Shown here piece after piece: positions 51,907 to 61,659 of a stretch of 64,000 bases of DNA. A program made the position numbers and the translations under genes. Below the pieces are notes generated by a model. That model was given only the letters and a program-made list of their open reading frames with translations, made no database searches and was not told where the DNA came from. The stretch is from Lactobacillus johnsonii ATCC 33200. GTDB taxonomy: Bacteria; Bacillota; Bacilli; Lactobacillales; Lactobacillaceae. Location: contig NZ_GG670120.1 of the NCBI RefSeq assembly GCF_000159355.1, forward strand, positions 189,645-253,644, read 5' to 3'. How positions within the stretch are numbered: the stretch's first letter is position 1; every line of letters begins with the position of its first letter.

Positions 51907-52812
51907 ATGCAACTGATGGATTTAAAAAAACAGGGGATTGACATTCAAGAAAATATTCCATTGAGCCGTTTTACTTTTACTAAGACGGGAGGACCTGCGC
52001 AGTATCTTGCTTTTCCTAAAAATTTAAATGAGCTCGAACTATTAGTAGATACGGTTAAAGAAAATAATATTCCTTTAACTGTTATTGGAAATGCTTCTAA
52101 CTTGATCATTAGAGATGGTGGTATTTCTGGTTTAGTTTTGATTTTGACAAAAATGGACACAATTGTTGCAAATAAAGATGAGGCAACTGTTACAGCGGAT
52201 GCTGGGGCAAGAATTATTGATACATCTGAAGCAGCATGTGAAGCTGGTCTAAGTGGACTAGAATTTGCGGCTGGTATTCCTGGTAGTGTAGGAGGAGCCG
52301 TCTTTATGAATGCGGGCGCCTATGGCGGTGAAACGGAGTTTGTTATTAAGTCTGTTCGTGTCTTAACTCGTGCTGGTGAATTTAAGACTTACACACATGA
52401 TGAAATGGAATTTGGCTATCGCCACTCCTTGGTTCAAGAAACTGGAGATATTGTTGTGAGTGCTACTTTTGGTCTTGAGCCCGGAGATAAATGGGCTATC
52501 AAAGCAAAGATGGAATATTTTAATGGTTTACGCAGAGCAAAACAACCACTAGAATATCCTTCTTGTGGAAGTGTTTTTAAACGTCCAGCAGGACATTTCG
52601 TAGGACCAATGATTATTAAAGCAGGTCTGCAAGGTAAAAGAATTGGTGGAGCAGAAGATTCAATGAAGCATGCAGGCTTTATTGTTAATGTTGGCGATGC
52701 TACAGCTACTGATTATTTAGATTTAATTCATTTAATTCAAAAAACAATAAAAAAAGACTTTGGTATTGATTTACAAACTGAAGTAAGAATTATTGGAAAA
52801 GAAAAAGATTAG
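51907..52812 (+). CDS. murB: UDP-N-acetylenolpyruvoylglucosamine reductase
   Basis: FAD enzyme forming UDP-MurNAc in peptidoglycan synthesis. 301 residues, type II (short) MurB. FAD-binding segment [13 protein letters not shown] near residues 60-72, [29 protein letters not shown] near 111-139, catalytic Ser/Glu region [21 protein letters not shown] precedes the ATG. Single gene with its own terminator. Confidence 0.97.
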   Translation: MQLMDLKKQGIDIQENIPLSRFTFTKTGGPAQYLAFPKNLNELELLVDTVKENNIPLTVIGNASNLIIRDGGISGLVLILTKMDTIVANKDEATVTADAGARIIDTSEAACEAGLSGLEFAAGIPGSVGGAVFMNAGAYGGETEFVIKSVRVLTRAGEFKTYTHDEMEFGYRHSLVQETGDIVVSATFGLEPGDKWAIKAKMEYFNGLRRAKQPLEYPSCGSVFKRPAGHFVGPMIIKAGLQGKRIGGAEDSMKHAGFIVNVGDATATDYLDLIHLIQKTIKKDFGIDLQTEVRIIGKEKD

Positions 52813-52822
52813 ATACTAGTAC

Positions 52823-52854
52823 AAAGCTACAAGTAACGGCTTGTAGCTTTTTTT
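52823..52854 (+). terminator. terminator after murB
   Basis: AAAGCTACAAG (52823-52833) pairs with CTTGTAGCTTT (52840-52850), then TTTT. Confidence 0.9.
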
Positions 52855-52877
52855 ATGAGATAGATGGTGAGAAAAAA

Positions 52878-53969
52878 TTGAGCGATATTATTAAATTAAA
52901 GCATGTTCGTAAGGAATATGATGATGGTTTTGTAGCACTAAAGGACATTAATTTAACGATTGAATCAGGAAAATTTTATTCTTTATTAGGTCCATCGGGT
53001 TCTGGGAAAACTACTATTTTAAGAATAATTGCTGGATTTAGCGAACCGACGAGTGGACAAGTTTTTTTTGATGGGAAAGATATTACTAATTTAGATGCTG
53101 CTAAAAGGAAAATTAATACTGTTTTTCAAAATTATGCTTTGTTTCCTAATATGAATGTTTTTGAAAATGTAGCATTTGGTTTACAAATTAAGAAAAAGGA
53201 TAAGCAAGAAATAAAATTAGCTGTTAAAGAAGCTTTACACATGGTTCAATTAGATGGTTTTGCAAATCGAGAAATTTCTGAATTAAGTGGTGGACAGCAG
53301 CAGCGAGTTGCAATTGCTAGAGCAATTGTTAATCAGCCAAAGGTACTACTTTTAGATGAATCTTTATCTGCTTTAGATAAACGTTTAAGAAAAGATATGC
53401 AATTTGAATTACGTGAAATTCAAAAAAAGCTGGGGATTACTTTTATTTTTGTTACTCATGATCAAGAGGAAGCTCTAGCAATGAGTGATGAAATTTTTGT
53501 TTTAAATGAAGGGAAAATTCAACAAAGTGGTAGTCCGGTTGATATTTATGATGAACCAGTTAATGACTTTGTTGCTCGCTTTATTGGCGATTCTAATATC
53601 TTAAGTGGACGAATGATTAAGGATTATGAAGTAGAATTTGGAAATCATCGTTTTGAATGTGCTGATGCAGGTATTAAACCTGGTGAAAAGGTAGAGGTCG
53701 TTTTAAGACCAGAAGATTTAGATATCACTGATATTGAACATGGAAAACTAAGAGTTGTGGTTGAAAGTCAGCTCTTTTTAGGAGATCATTTTGAAATTAA
53801 GGCCATTGATAGTGACGAAAATGAATGGTTAATTCACTCAACTAATCCAACTAAAATTGGTAAGAAAGTAGGAGTATATTTTGATCCTGAAGATATTCAT
53901 GTTATGCGTTTTGGCGAAAGTGAAGCTGAATTTGATAAGCGTTTAGAGGCATATGAAGGAGAGGAGTAA
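52878..53969 (+). CDS. potA: spermidine/putrescine ABC transporter ATPase
   Basis: 363 residues. ABC domain with Walker A GPSGSGKT near 39-46, signature [14 protein letters not shown] near 136-149, Walker B VLLLDES, H-loop THDQEEA; C-terminal TOBE domain from about 280. Start is TTG at 52878 ([10 protein letters not shown]) after GGTGAG; no ATG is available upstream in context. First gene of potABCD. The polyamine specificity is inferred from the whole set. Confidence 0.94.
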   Translation: MSDIIKLKHVRKEYDDGFVALKDINLTIESGKFYSLLGPSGSGKTTILRIIAGFSEPTSGQVFFDGKDITNLDAAKRKINTVFQNYALFPNMNVFENVAFGLQIKKKDKQEIKLAVKEALHMVQLDGFANREISELSGGQQQRVAIARAIVNQPKVLLLDESLSALDKRLRKDMQFELREIQKKLGITFIFVTHDQEEALAMSDEIFVLNEGKIQQSGSPVDIYDEPVNDFVARFIGDSNILSGRMIKDYEVEFGNHRFECADAGIKPGEKVEVVLRPEDLDITDIEHGKLRVVVESQLFLGDHFEIKAIDSDENEWLIHSTNPTKIGKKVGVYFDPEDIHVMRFGESEAEFDKRLEAYEGEE

Positions 53970-53972
53970 GAT

Positions 53973-54785
53973 ATGAAAAAAAGTAAATTGTTTTTTCTCA
54001 TTCCTTATATTCTATGGCTTGGCTTATTTGTTATCGCCCCTATTATTTTGATTACAATTAATGCATTTAAAGGGGATGATGGCTTTACCTTAAAGAATTT
54101 TCAGCAATTTTTTGTTAATGGTACTTTTTTAAGAATGACTCTAAATTCATTTTGGTATGCATTCTTAATTACCTTAATTACGCTGCTAATTTCTTATCCA
54201 ATTGCCTATATTTTAAGCCAAATGAAAAACCAACAATTTTGGCTGTTATTGATTATTTTGCCTACTTGGATTAATTTGCTTTTGAAAGCTTACGCATTTA
54301 TTGGCATTTTTAGTAAGCATGGACTATTGAATAATTTTCTACGCCTTTTTGGAATAGCACCTGCAAATATTTTGTTTACTGATTTTGCCTTTATTTTTGT
54401 TGCAGCTTATATCGAAATTCCATTTATGATTTTGCCAATTTATAATGCAATTTGTGATATTAATCCTGCTGTAATTCAAGCGGCTTACGATTTGGGTGCA
54501 AGTAAATGGCAAACATTTATTAAAGTTTTATGGCCACTTTCAAAATCTGGAGTTGAGTCAGGAATTCAAGCAGTATTCATACCTTCACTTTCTTTATTTA
54601 TGCTAACTAGGTTAATTGGAGGAAATCGAGTAATTACACTTGGTACTGCAATTGAAGAATACTTTATGACGACTATGAATTGGTCAATGGGTTCGACAAT
54701 TGGTGTGGTATTAATAGTGTTAATGGTGATTGTTATGCTCTTTACCTCATCAGATCATCATCATAAAAAGGAGATCAAACTATGA
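53973..54785 (+). CDS. potB: spermidine/putrescine ABC permease PotB
   Basis: 270 residues, six membrane spans, with the EAA loop (AAYDLGASKWQTFIKVLWP near residues 169-187) that docks to PotA. GGAGAGG before the ATG. It overlaps potC by 4 bases. Confidence 0.93.
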   Translation: MKKSKLFFLIPYILWLGLFVIAPIILITINAFKGDDGFTLKNFQQFFVNGTFLRMTLNSFWYAFLITLITLLISYPIAYILSQMKNQQFWLLLIILPTWINLLLKAYAFIGIFSKHGLLNNFLRLFGIAPANILFTDFAFIFVAAYIEIPFMILPIYNAICDINPAVIQAAYDLGASKWQTFIKVLWPLSKSGVESGIQAVFIPSLSLFMLTRLIGGNRVITLGTAIEEYFMTTMNWSMGSTIGVVLIVLMVIVMLFTSSDHHHKKEIKL

Positions 54786-55579
54786 AAAAAATAAAATGGT
54801 CCCGAATCTATTTTGCTTTTGTTCTGGTTTTGATGTATTTACCCATTTTTTATTTAATATTTTATTCTTTCTCAAGTGGTCATAATATGGATCATTTTGA
54901 AAAGTTTACTTTAAGTCATTATCAGGATCTTTTTAATGATAATAGGCTATTAGCCATCTTTCTAGAAACAATTTTACTAGCACTCTTATCTAGTTTGATT
55001 GCCACTATAATTGGTACTTTTGGAGCAATTGCAATTAGTCAGACTAAAAATAAAAAAGGACGAAAAACTTTGCTAGCCTTAAATAATGTTTTGATGGTAT
55101 CGCCGGATGTAATTATCGGAGCGAGTTTTTTAATCTTCTTTACTTTTTTAGGGATTGGCTTAGGTTTTGGATCTGTTTTATTAAGCCACATTGCTTTTTC
55201 AATTCCAATTGTTGTATTAATGGTTTTGCCCCGCTTAAAAGAATTTGATTATTCTTTAGTAGATGCTGCTCGAGATTTAGGTGCATCCACTTGGCAAGTT
55301 TATAGCAAGGTAATGATTCCGGCTATTACACCAGGGATTTTAGCTGGCTTTTTTATGGCTTTGACTTATTCCTTAGATGATTTTGCAGTTACATTTTTTG
55401 TGACAGGAAATGGTTTTTCAACATTGTCAGTAGAAATTTATTCACGTGCGCGCCAAGGAATTAACCTAGAAATCAATGCCTTGAGTACTGTAATGTTTAT
55501 TTTTGTAATGATTTTAGTACTTATTTATTATGTAATTACTAATCATAAAACCCATATTGGTAAGGGGCGTGCACAATGA
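54782..55579 (+). CDS. potC: spermidine/putrescine ABC permease PotC
   Basis: 265 residues, six spans, EAA loop AARDLGASTWQVYSKVMIP near residues 161-179. Pairs with PotB as a heterodimeric channel. AAAGGAGATC precedes the ATG; the 4-base overlaps with potB and potD indicate coupled translation. Confidence 0.93.
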   Translation: MKKIKWSRIYFAFVLVLMYLPIFYLIFYSFSSGHNMDHFEKFTLSHYQDLFNDNRLLAIFLETILLALLSSLIATIIGTFGAIAISQTKNKKGRKTLLALNNVLMVSPDVIIGASFLIFFTFLGIGLGFGSVLLSHIAFSIPIVVLMVLPRLKEFDYSLVDAARDLGASTWQVYSKVMIPAITPGILAGFFMALTYSLDDFAVTFFVTGNGFSTLSVEIYSRARQGINLEINALSTVMFIFVMILVLIYYVITNHKTHIGKGRAQ

Positions 55580-56649
55580 AGAAACTATTAATTGGAATAG
55601 TAACTATTTTATTAGTCTGCTTTGGCTTAGAAGTTGGGGCCAAACAATTAAATAATAATGGTGTTAGCGCTAATAACAAAAATTTGATTATCTATAATTG
55701 GGGTGATTATATTGACCCCAAGCTAATCAATAAATTTGAAAAACAAACTGGATATCATGTAATTTATGAAACATTTGATTCTAATGAAGCCATGTACACG
55801 AAGATAAAACAAGGTGGTACTGCATACGATATTTGCGTCCCTTCAGACTACATGATTTCAAAAATGCGTAAAGCTAACTTACTTGATAAAATTGACACTA
55901 AGAAAATTCCAAATTACAAAAATATTGGGAGTGAGTTTTTACATCACTCTTTTGATCCAAAAAATACCTACTCTGTTCCGTATTTTTGGGGAACGTTAGG
56001 GATTGTATATAATGATAAATTTGTAAAACCTGGGCAAATAAAGCATTGGAATGATCTCTGGTCCAAGGATTATCGGCATAATATTTTATTAGTTGATTCT
56101 GCTAGAGATATTATGGGACTTTCTTTAGCGTCTATGGGAAAGTCTTTGAATACTACTAATTCCTTAGATCTGAAATTAGCAAAAACAAAATTGGACGGTC
56201 TCGGACCAAATGTAAAAGCAATTATTTCAGATGAATTAAAAATGTATATGATTCAAAATGAAGCTGCTGTTGGAGTAACGTGGTCTGGAGAGGCTCGTAC
56301 AATGCTAAACGATAATAAACACTTACATTATGTAGTGCCACCTGAGGGCTCAAACTTATGGTTTGATAATTTTGTCATTCCTAGGACCGTAAAGAATAAA
56401 AAAGGTGCTTATGCTTTTATTAATTTTATGCTTGATCCTAAAAATGCTGCTCAGAATGCAGAGTATATCGGGTATGCAACTCCTAATGTAAAAGCTCAAG
56501 AATTATTGCCAAAGGAAATAAAAAACGATAAACAATTTTATCCAAGTAAACAAGCAATGAACAATTTACAAGTTTATCAAGACTTAGGTCCAAAGAAAAT
56601 TCAAGAATATAATGATCTATTTCTCGAATTTAAAATGTATGGTCGATAA
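55576..56649 (+). CDS. potD: spermidine/putrescine-binding protein PotD
   Basis: 357 residues. Extracellular solute-binding protein, PotD/PotF type: INYN-like start LIIYNWGDYIDPK at about 38-50, then two alpha/beta lobes. The N-terminal hydrophobic segment (about 4-20) contains a cysteine in LLVCFG, but valine at -1 is unlike a normal lipobox, so it may be a lipoprotein with an odd site or an uncleaved membrane anchor. Last gene of potABCD; no terminator seen in the 40 bases before cdaA. Confidence 0.92.
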   Translation: MKKLLIGIVTILLVCFGLEVGAKQLNNNGVSANNKNLIIYNWGDYIDPKLINKFEKQTGYHVIYETFDSNEAMYTKIKQGGTAYDICVPSDYMISKMRKANLLDKIDTKKIPNYKNIGSEFLHHSFDPKNTYSVPYFWGTLGIVYNDKFVKPGQIKHWNDLWSKDYRHNILLVDSARDIMGLSLASMGKSLNTTNSLDLKLAKTKLDGLGPNVKAIISDELKMYMIQNEAAVGVTWSGEARTMLNDNKHLHYVVPPEGSNLWFDNFVIPRTVKNKKGAYAFINFMLDPKNAAQNAEYIGYATPNVKAQELLPKEIKNDKQFYPSKQAMNNLQVYQDLGPKKIQEYNDLFLEFKMYGR

Positions 56650-56689
56650 GAGCTTGGTTTAGGTATAATTGAATTTTAGGAGGGTGGCA

Positions 56690-57538
56690 ATGAAGTTTAA
56701 TATTGAGCAGATATTTACCTGGCAAAATCTGATGAATATTATTGATATTTTAATTGTATGGTACATTATCTACCGTTTAATTATGTTGGTAAGAGGGACT
56801 AAAGCAGTTCAATTAGCTAAAGGGATATCATTAATTATTCTGGTTAGAATTGTAGCTGGGTTGTTACATTTACATACTTTAACGTATTTTGTCGATCAAA
56901 TTCTTTCTTGGTCAGTAATTGGAATAATTGTTATTTTCCAGCCAGAAATTAGGCGTGGCTTAGAGCATTTAGGTAGATCACCAATTTTTGGTGGGACTAC
57001 AATGACTGAAAAGCAAGCTGCTGAAAAGATGATTGGAGAATTAGATAAAGCAATTCAGTATATGTCAAAAAGAAGAATTGGTGCTTTGATCACGATTCAA
57101 CAAAATACAGGACTAGAGGACTATATTGAAACCGGTATTCCAATTGATGCTGATATCACCGGCGAATTATTAATCAACATTTTTATACCTAATACGCCAT
57201 TGCACGATGGTGCCGTAATTATTCGCAATAATCGAATAGCAGTTGCTGCAGCTTATTTACCTCTTTCTGATAATAGTATGATTCCTAAAAAGCTTGGGAC
57301 ACGTCACCGTGCAGCTGTTGGCATCTCAGAAGTTACTGATGCAATTACTATCGTTGTTTCAGAGGAAACAGGTGGGGTAACTATTACTCGTAATAGCCAG
57401 TTTATACTTGATCTAACTAGAGAAGAATATTTGAAATATTTAAATGCTCAATTAGTTCCAAAAGAGGAAGAAGAAAAGCCAAAGTGGTATCAAAGAATTG
57501 TAAATCATGTTTGGAATTGGGGGTCAAATAAAAAATGA
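56690..57538 (+). CDS. cdaA: diadenylate cyclase CdaA
   Basis: Makes cyclic di-AMP from two ATP; controls potassium uptake, turgor and wall synthesis. 282 residues: three N-terminal membrane spans (about 15-80), then the DAC domain with DGA at 173-175 and RHR at 205-207, both catalytic. Start at ATG 56690 after TAGGAGGGTGG; the frame is open from 56669, before the ribosome site. A -10-like GTATAAT at 56663-56669 may be its promoter. Overlaps cdaR by 4 bases. Confidence 0.96.
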   Translation: MKFNIEQIFTWQNLMNIIDILIVWYIIYRLIMLVRGTKAVQLAKGISLIILVRIVAGLLHLHTLTYFVDQILSWSVIGIIVIFQPEIRRGLEHLGRSPIFGGTTMTEKQAAEKMIGELDKAIQYMSKRRIGALITIQQNTGLEDYIETGIPIDADITGELLINIFIPNTPLHDGAVIIRNNRIAVAAAYLPLSDNSMIPKKLGTRHRAAVGISEVTDAITIVVSEETGGVTITRNSQFILDLTREEYLKYLNAQLVPKEEEEKPKWYQRIVNHVWNWGSNKK

Positions 57539-58503
57539 AAAAGTTTTTTGATAAACCTTGGTTCTATCGAATTATTGCTTTGATTTTGGCTATTTTATTA
57601 GCTGTTTATGTAGCATCTAATCAGCAAGGTTATGTTACTCAAGGCCGACGTGAAGAAACATTAAAAACTGCAACTAAAACTCAGGTAATTAAGGCGCCCT
57701 TACAAGTTTCGGTTAATACGGATAAGTACTATGTAACGGGATATCCTGAAAAAATAAATTTAACTTTAGAAGGATCGAATGCTTTAGTTACATCTACTAT
57801 TAATACTCAAAACTTCCGTGTCTACATTGATTTAAGTCATTTAAAAACAGGAGAGCATACTGTACCAATTAAGGTAAATGGTTTAAGTAGTCAATTAACT
57901 TATAATATTAGCCCAAGTAAAGTACGCGTAAATATTCAAAAGAGAAAATCTCGTACTCTTCCTGTACAAATAGAGTATAATAAGAATGCTGTAGCTCGTG
58001 GATATAATCTTGGAACTGCTAAAAGTGATCCAGAAGTAGTTAATATTACTGGAGCTAAAAGCGAAGTTAACCAAGTTGATCGAGTAGTAGCTCGGGCAAA
58101 TTTACCAAAGGGAATAGACAGCACATTTGAACGTGAAGAAATGCTGGTAGCACTTGATAAAGATGGACATCAGCTTAATGTCGTTATGGATCCAGTAACG
58201 GCATATATTACTATCCCAATTAACTTATCTAAAAAGAAGGTTAAGATAAATGTAACTTCGAAGAATGAATCTTCGACTCATGTTTATTCTTTAACTGCAA
58301 AGAAAGAAAATATTGAGATATATGGTGATGAAAATACGCTCAAGAAAATAACGTCTCTTCCTTTAAAGGTTGATTTAAGCGGTATTGATCATGATGTTAC
58401 AAAAAATATCACACTTAAATTGCCAGATGGCGTTGTTAAGGCATCACCATCAGTAATATCAGTTCATATAAAAGTAACTGATACTACTGTTAAAAAAGAA
58501 TAA
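57535..58503 (+). CDS. cdaR: CdaR (YbbR-domain regulator of CdaA)
   Basis: 322 residues: one N-terminal membrane segment (about 10-27), then three extracytoplasmic YbbR repeats of about 85-90 residues. CdaR binds CdaA in the membrane and regulates c-di-AMP synthesis. In the conserved cdaA-cdaR-glmM order, 24 bases before the glmM ATG. Confidence 0.93.
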   Translation: MKKFFDKPWFYRIIALILAILLAVYVASNQQGYVTQGRREETLKTATKTQVIKAPLQVSVNTDKYYVTGYPEKINLTLEGSNALVTSTINTQNFRVYIDLSHLKTGEHTVPIKVNGLSSQLTYNISPSKVRVNIQKRKSRTLPVQIEYNKNAVARGYNLGTAKSDPEVVNITGAKSEVNQVDRVVARANLPKGIDSTFEREEMLVALDKDGHQLNVVMDPVTAYITIPINLSKKKVKINVTSKNESSTHVYSLTAKKENIEIYGDENTLKKITSLPLKVDLSGIDHDVTKNITLKLPDGVVKASPSVISVHIKVTDTTVKKE

Positions 58504-58527
58504 AACAAGGAAAGGTTGTTAAAAATT

Positions 58528-59883
58528 ATGCTTAAATATTTTGGAACAGATGGTGTACGGGGGGTTGCTAATGCTGGCTTAACTCCAGAGATGGCTTTTA
58601 AATTAGGTCGTGATGGAGGATACGTTCTTACTAAGGATAAAAAGGATGGAGAAAGAGCTAAGGTATTAGTTTCTCGTGATACACGTATTTCTGGACAAAT
58701 GTTAGAGTATGCATTGATTTCGGGTTTGCTTTCCGTCGGAATTGAAGTTTTAGAAGTTGGTGTAATTACTACTCCTGGTCTTTCTTACTTAGTACGTGCA
58801 CAAGGTGCAGATGCTGGTGTTCAAATTTCAGCTTCACATAATCCAGTTGAAGATAATGGAATTAAATTCTTCGGCAGTGATGGCTTGAAGCTATCTGATG
58901 CTAAGGAAGAAGAAATTGAAAAATTAATTGATGCACCTGAAGATAAGCTTCCACGTCCTTCCGCAGAAGGTTTAGGAACTGTAACGAATTATCATGAAGG
59001 TGCATCTAAGTACTTACAATTTATTGAAAATACTTTACCAGAAGAATTAAGTGGAATTAAAGTTGTTGTAGATGGCGCTAATGGTGCTGCTAGCGCATTG
59101 ATTTCAAGATTATTTGCTGATATGGGAGTTGACTTTACTACCATTGCAACTCATCCAGACGGTTTAAACATTAATGATCATGTGGGTGCAACCCATACTA
59201 AGAAATTACAAGAAGAAGTTGTAAAAGAAGGTGCTCAATTAGGTTTAGCATTTGATGGGGATGCTGATCGTTGTATTGCTGTCGATGAAAATGGTAACGA
59301 AGTTGACGGTGATCACATTATGTACGTTATTGGCTCATATCTTGCTGATCATGGTCGCTTAAAGAAAGATACAATTGTTACAACTGTAATGAGTAACCTT
59401 GGTTTTACAAAGGCTTTAGAAAGACGTGGCCTTAAAAATATAAGAACACAAGTTGGTGACCGTTATGTTTCAGAAGAAATGAGAGCTAATGGTTATAATC
59501 TTGGTGGAGAACAATCCGGTCACGTTATTATCAGCGACTACCACAACACCGGTGATGGGATGCTTACGGGATTACATTTATTATATGTAATGAAGGATAC
59601 CGGTAAATCCCTCAGTGAATTATTGAGTGACTTTAAAGAATACCCACAACGTTTAATTAATGTTCCTGTTGAAAATAAAAAAGACTGGAAAGAACATAAA
59701 CGCATTACTGAAGCCATTGAAAAGGTTGAAAAAGAATTAAGTGATGAAGGACGTATTTTTGTTCGTCCATCTGGAACTCAAAGTTTGCTTCGTGTAATGA
59801 CTGAAGCTCCAACACAAGAATTAGCTGACAAGTACTGTGAAGAAGTTGCTAAGGTTGTTGAAGAAGAAATGGGTTCAAACTAA
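58528..59883 (+). CDS. glmM: phosphoglucosamine mutase
   Basis: Converts glucosamine-6-phosphate to glucosamine-1-phosphate for UDP-GlcNAc; also binds and inhibits CdaA in other Firmicutes. 451 residues; [10 protein letters not shown] at the N-terminus, phosphoserine loop ISASHNP with S103, metal site FDGDADRC near 240-247, and [12 protein letters not shown] near the C-terminus. ATG 58528 follows AAGGAAAGG; a TTG at 58516 in the same frame is less likely. Its 3' end runs straight into the fluoride riboswitch. Confidence 0.96.
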   Translation: MLKYFGTDGVRGVANAGLTPEMAFKLGRDGGYVLTKDKKDGERAKVLVSRDTRISGQMLEYALISGLLSVGIEVLEVGVITTPGLSYLVRAQGADAGVQISASHNPVEDNGIKFFGSDGLKLSDAKEEEIEKLIDAPEDKLPRPSAEGLGTVTNYHEGASKYLQFIENTLPEELSGIKVVVDGANGAASALISRLFADMGVDFTTIATHPDGLNINDHVGATHTKKLQEEVVKEGAQLGLAFDGDADRCIAVDENGNEVDGDHIMYVIGSYLADHGRLKKDTIVTTVMSNLGFTKALERRGLKNIRTQVGDRYVSEEMRANGYNLGGEQSGHVIISDYHNTGDGMLTGLHLLYVMKDTGKSLSELLSDFKEYPQRLINVPVENKKDWKEHKRITEAIEKVEKELSDEGRIFVRPSGTQSLLRVMTEAPTQELADKYCEEVAKVVEEEMGSN

Positions 59884-59913
59884 TTATTTTTGGCTTTATT
59901 TAAAATTTAATAT

Positions 59914-59961
59914 GGTGATGGTGTTCACCAATTTAACCGATTAATATCTGACGACGCCTAC
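59914..59961 (+). ncRNA. fluoride riboswitch (crcB motif) aptamer
   Basis: GGTGATGGTGTTCACC (59914-59929), TTTAACCG (59932-59939), a short P3 hairpin near 59938-59950, and CTGACGACGCCTAC (59948-59961) reproduce the conserved crcB motif order (GGxGAUGG...CxCC...UUAACCG...UGAUGACGCCUAC). The P1 stem is GGTGA/TCACC and the pseudoknot GGTG/CGCC can form. It precedes two fluoride-channel genes, as expected. One consensus base differs (GACGACGCC for GATGACGCC). Confidence 0.9.
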
Positions 59962-59998
59962 TTCTTGTATCAACAGGGAGGTAGTGTCGTCTTTTTTT
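59950..59998 (+). terminator. riboswitch expression platform (terminator)
   Basis: GACGAC (59950-59955) pairs with GTCGTC (59986-59991) and CCTAC with GGTAG, followed by eight T or T-rich bases. It uses the CGCC strand of the aptamer pseudoknot, so fluoride binding should prevent it: an ON switch. It also ends upstream glmM transcripts. Confidence 0.85.
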
Positions 59999-60053
59999 AT
60001 GCATTTTTGTATAATAGAAAGGAGAGTAACCGATTACATAAGGAGAAAAACTA

Positions 60054-60869
60054 ATGAATATAAAATTAATTGCTGTAGATCTTGATGGAACATTATTAAA
60101 TGATAAACAAGAAATAAGTGTTAAAACCAAGCAAGCACTTCAAAAGGCATCAAAGATGGGAATAAAAATAGTTCCTTGCTCAGGTAGACCATTTCCAGGT
60201 ATTAAGGACTATCTTAATGAATTGGACTTAAAGGATTCTACTCAGTATGTGGTTGCATTTAATGGAGCTTTAGTGTTAAATTCTCAAGGAAAAGCAATCG
60301 TTGAAGAACTGTTAAGCTATAATGATTTTATCTTTTTTGAAAAGATTGCTGATAAATTACAAGCAAATTTTCATATTGAAGTAAGAGATAAGTTTATTAC
60401 ATTAGATCATTTTATTAACTATTATCTATCACGTGAAAGTTGGTTAACAAGAATGCCAATAGAGGTTTCTGAACTAAAAGATATTTCGGAAGATATTAAA
60501 TTTACTAAGGCAATGTTTTCAGGATCTCCAGCTGAAATGAAGAATATTTATGGGAATTTATCAGAGGAAGTATTTGAAAGATATAATGTCTCAACTTCAG
60601 ATGAAACTTTGATTGAGATTAATTCTAAGCATGCATCTAAAGGAAATGCGTTAAAAGAGTTAGCTAAAAAACTAAATTTAAAAGAAGATGAAGTAATGAT
60701 TTTTGGTGATCAAACTAATGATATTTCTATGTTTGATGTGCCGGGATTCTATAAAGTAGCTATGGGAAACGCGGTTTCTGAGATAAAAAAGCGTGCTAAT
60801 TTTATAACTAAAACAAATAATGAAGACGGAATAGCGTATGCATTAAGAAGGCTGGTTTTTAATGAATAG
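60054..60869 (+). CDS. HAD hydrolase (Cof subfamily) in the fluoride-responsive operon
   Basis: 271 residues. Motif I DLDGTLL with nucleophile D9, motif II CSGRP near 40-44, motif IV GDQTNDISMF near 214-223, C2B cap: Cof-type phosphatase. The substrate is unknown. It lies between the fluoride riboswitch and the two channel genes, with its stop overlapping the first of them by 8 bases, so it should be induced by fluoride. GGAGA ribosome site. A -10-like TATAAT at 60010-60015 could give basal expression independent of the riboswitch. It is 35-40% like the Cof gene at 48078 by eye, so a paralogue rather than a copy; this estimate is rough. Confidence 0.9.
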   Translation: MNIKLIAVDLDGTLLNDKQEISVKTKQALQKASKMGIKIVPCSGRPFPGIKDYLNELDLKDSTQYVVAFNGALVLNSQGKAIVEELLSYNDFIFFEKIADKLQANFHIEVRDKFITLDHFINYYLSRESWLTRMPIEVSELKDISEDIKFTKAMFSGSPAEMKNIYGNLSEEVFERYNVSTSDETLIEINSKHASKGNALKELAKKLNLKEDEVMIFGDQTNDISMFDVPGFYKVAMGNAVSEIKKRANFITKTNNEDGIAYALRRLVFNE

Positions 60870-61242
60870 ACGATTGAAAAATTATTTAAGTGTAGGGATT
60901 TTTGCTTTTTTTGGAGGTGGACTGCGAGCCTATTTAAATTTAATCTGGTCACAGATTGGAACTTTGACTGCTAATATTATCGGCTGCTTTTTATTGGCAT
61001 TTTTTACTTATTTTTTTGTTGAATACCGAGAAGGAAGAGATTGGCTAGTTACTGGATTAAGTACAGGATTTGTTGGTTCCTTTACTACTTTTTCAAGTTT
61101 TAATTTAGATACGCTTAAGCAATTAGAAAGTGGGATGAATAGTCAAGCAACTATTTATTTCTTTAGTTCGATCTTTATTGGTTTTTTATTTGCTTATTTG
61201 GGAATGTTAGTAGGTAAAAGAACAGGTAGAAAGTTGGCATAA
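60862..61242 (+). CDS. crcB1: fluoride channel subunit Fluc/CrcB, first copy
   Basis: 126 residues, four spans. Conserved FGGGLRAYLN (residues about 17-26), membrane asparagine in TANIIGC, and GFVGSFTTFSSFNLD near 69-83, the polar track and phenylalanine box. Passive fluoride exporter; small Flucs assemble as antiparallel pairs. The sequence is more basic at its C-terminus than the second copy. Starts inside the HAD gene, without a clear ribosome site of its own, so coupled translation is likely. Confidence 0.93.
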   Translation: MNRRLKNYLSVGIFAFFGGGLRAYLNLIWSQIGTLTANIIGCFLLAFFTYFFVEYREGRDWLVTGLSTGFVGSFTTFSSFNLDTLKQLESGMNSQATIYFFSSIFIGFLFAYLGMLVGKRTGRKLA

Positions 61243-61247
61243 AAAGC

Positions 61248-61607
61248 ATGATAACAGTTTTAACAGCCGGATTCGGAGCTATTTGGGGAGCAATTTTAAG
61301 ATATGGCATTACTAACTATGGTAAAAAACATTGGTCTGAGAAGTTTCCGTACGCAACGCTATTAATAAATCTTACAGGAGCATTTTTATTGGGATTTATT
61401 TTTTCTCGTAAATTCTCACCCTTTATCTATGCTTTGATTGGAACAGGAGTATTAGGCGGTTATACAACATTTTCAACGTTAAACGTTGAATTGCTGTCTC
61501 ATTGGCGAGATCGTAATTACAGTGTATTCACCCCATATGCATTGCTATCATATGGTGGTGGCTTAATTTTAATATTTCTAGGATATAAAATAGGTACTTT
61601 GATTTAG
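61248..61607 (+). CDS. crcB2: fluoride channel subunit Fluc/CrcB, second copy
   Basis: 119 residues, four spans. GFGAIWGAILRYG near the N-terminus, NLTGAF with the conserved asparagine, and GVLGGYTTFSTLNVE near 66-80. The two copies differ at the Phe-box: this one has TTFSTL, the first TTFSSF. Gene pairs in Firmicutes usually encode heterodimers with opposite membrane topologies. Five bases after crcB1, weak ribosome site, ending in a strong terminator. Confidence 0.93.
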   Translation: MITVLTAGFGAIWGAILRYGITNYGKKHWSEKFPYATLLINLTGAFLLGFIFSRKFSPFIYALIGTGVLGGYTTFSTLNVELLSHWRDRNYSVFTPYALLSYGGGLILIFLGYKIGTLI

Positions 61608-61612
61608 ATTTC

Positions 61613-61651
61613 AAAAAAAAGAATGTATCAGATTCCGATACATTCTTTTTT
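61613..61651. terminator. bidirectional terminator after crcB2
   Basis: Perfect stem GAATGTATC (61621-61629) with GATACATTC (61637-61645), extended by A8 and T6 on the two sides; serves the convergent crcB2 and DUF4097 genes. Confidence 0.92.
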
Positions 61652-61659
61652 GATAGTTA

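Noticed and set aside
56681-56690. T-box-like GGAGGGTGG before cdaA
   Set aside because: It is only the ribosome binding site; there is no specifier stem or terminator.
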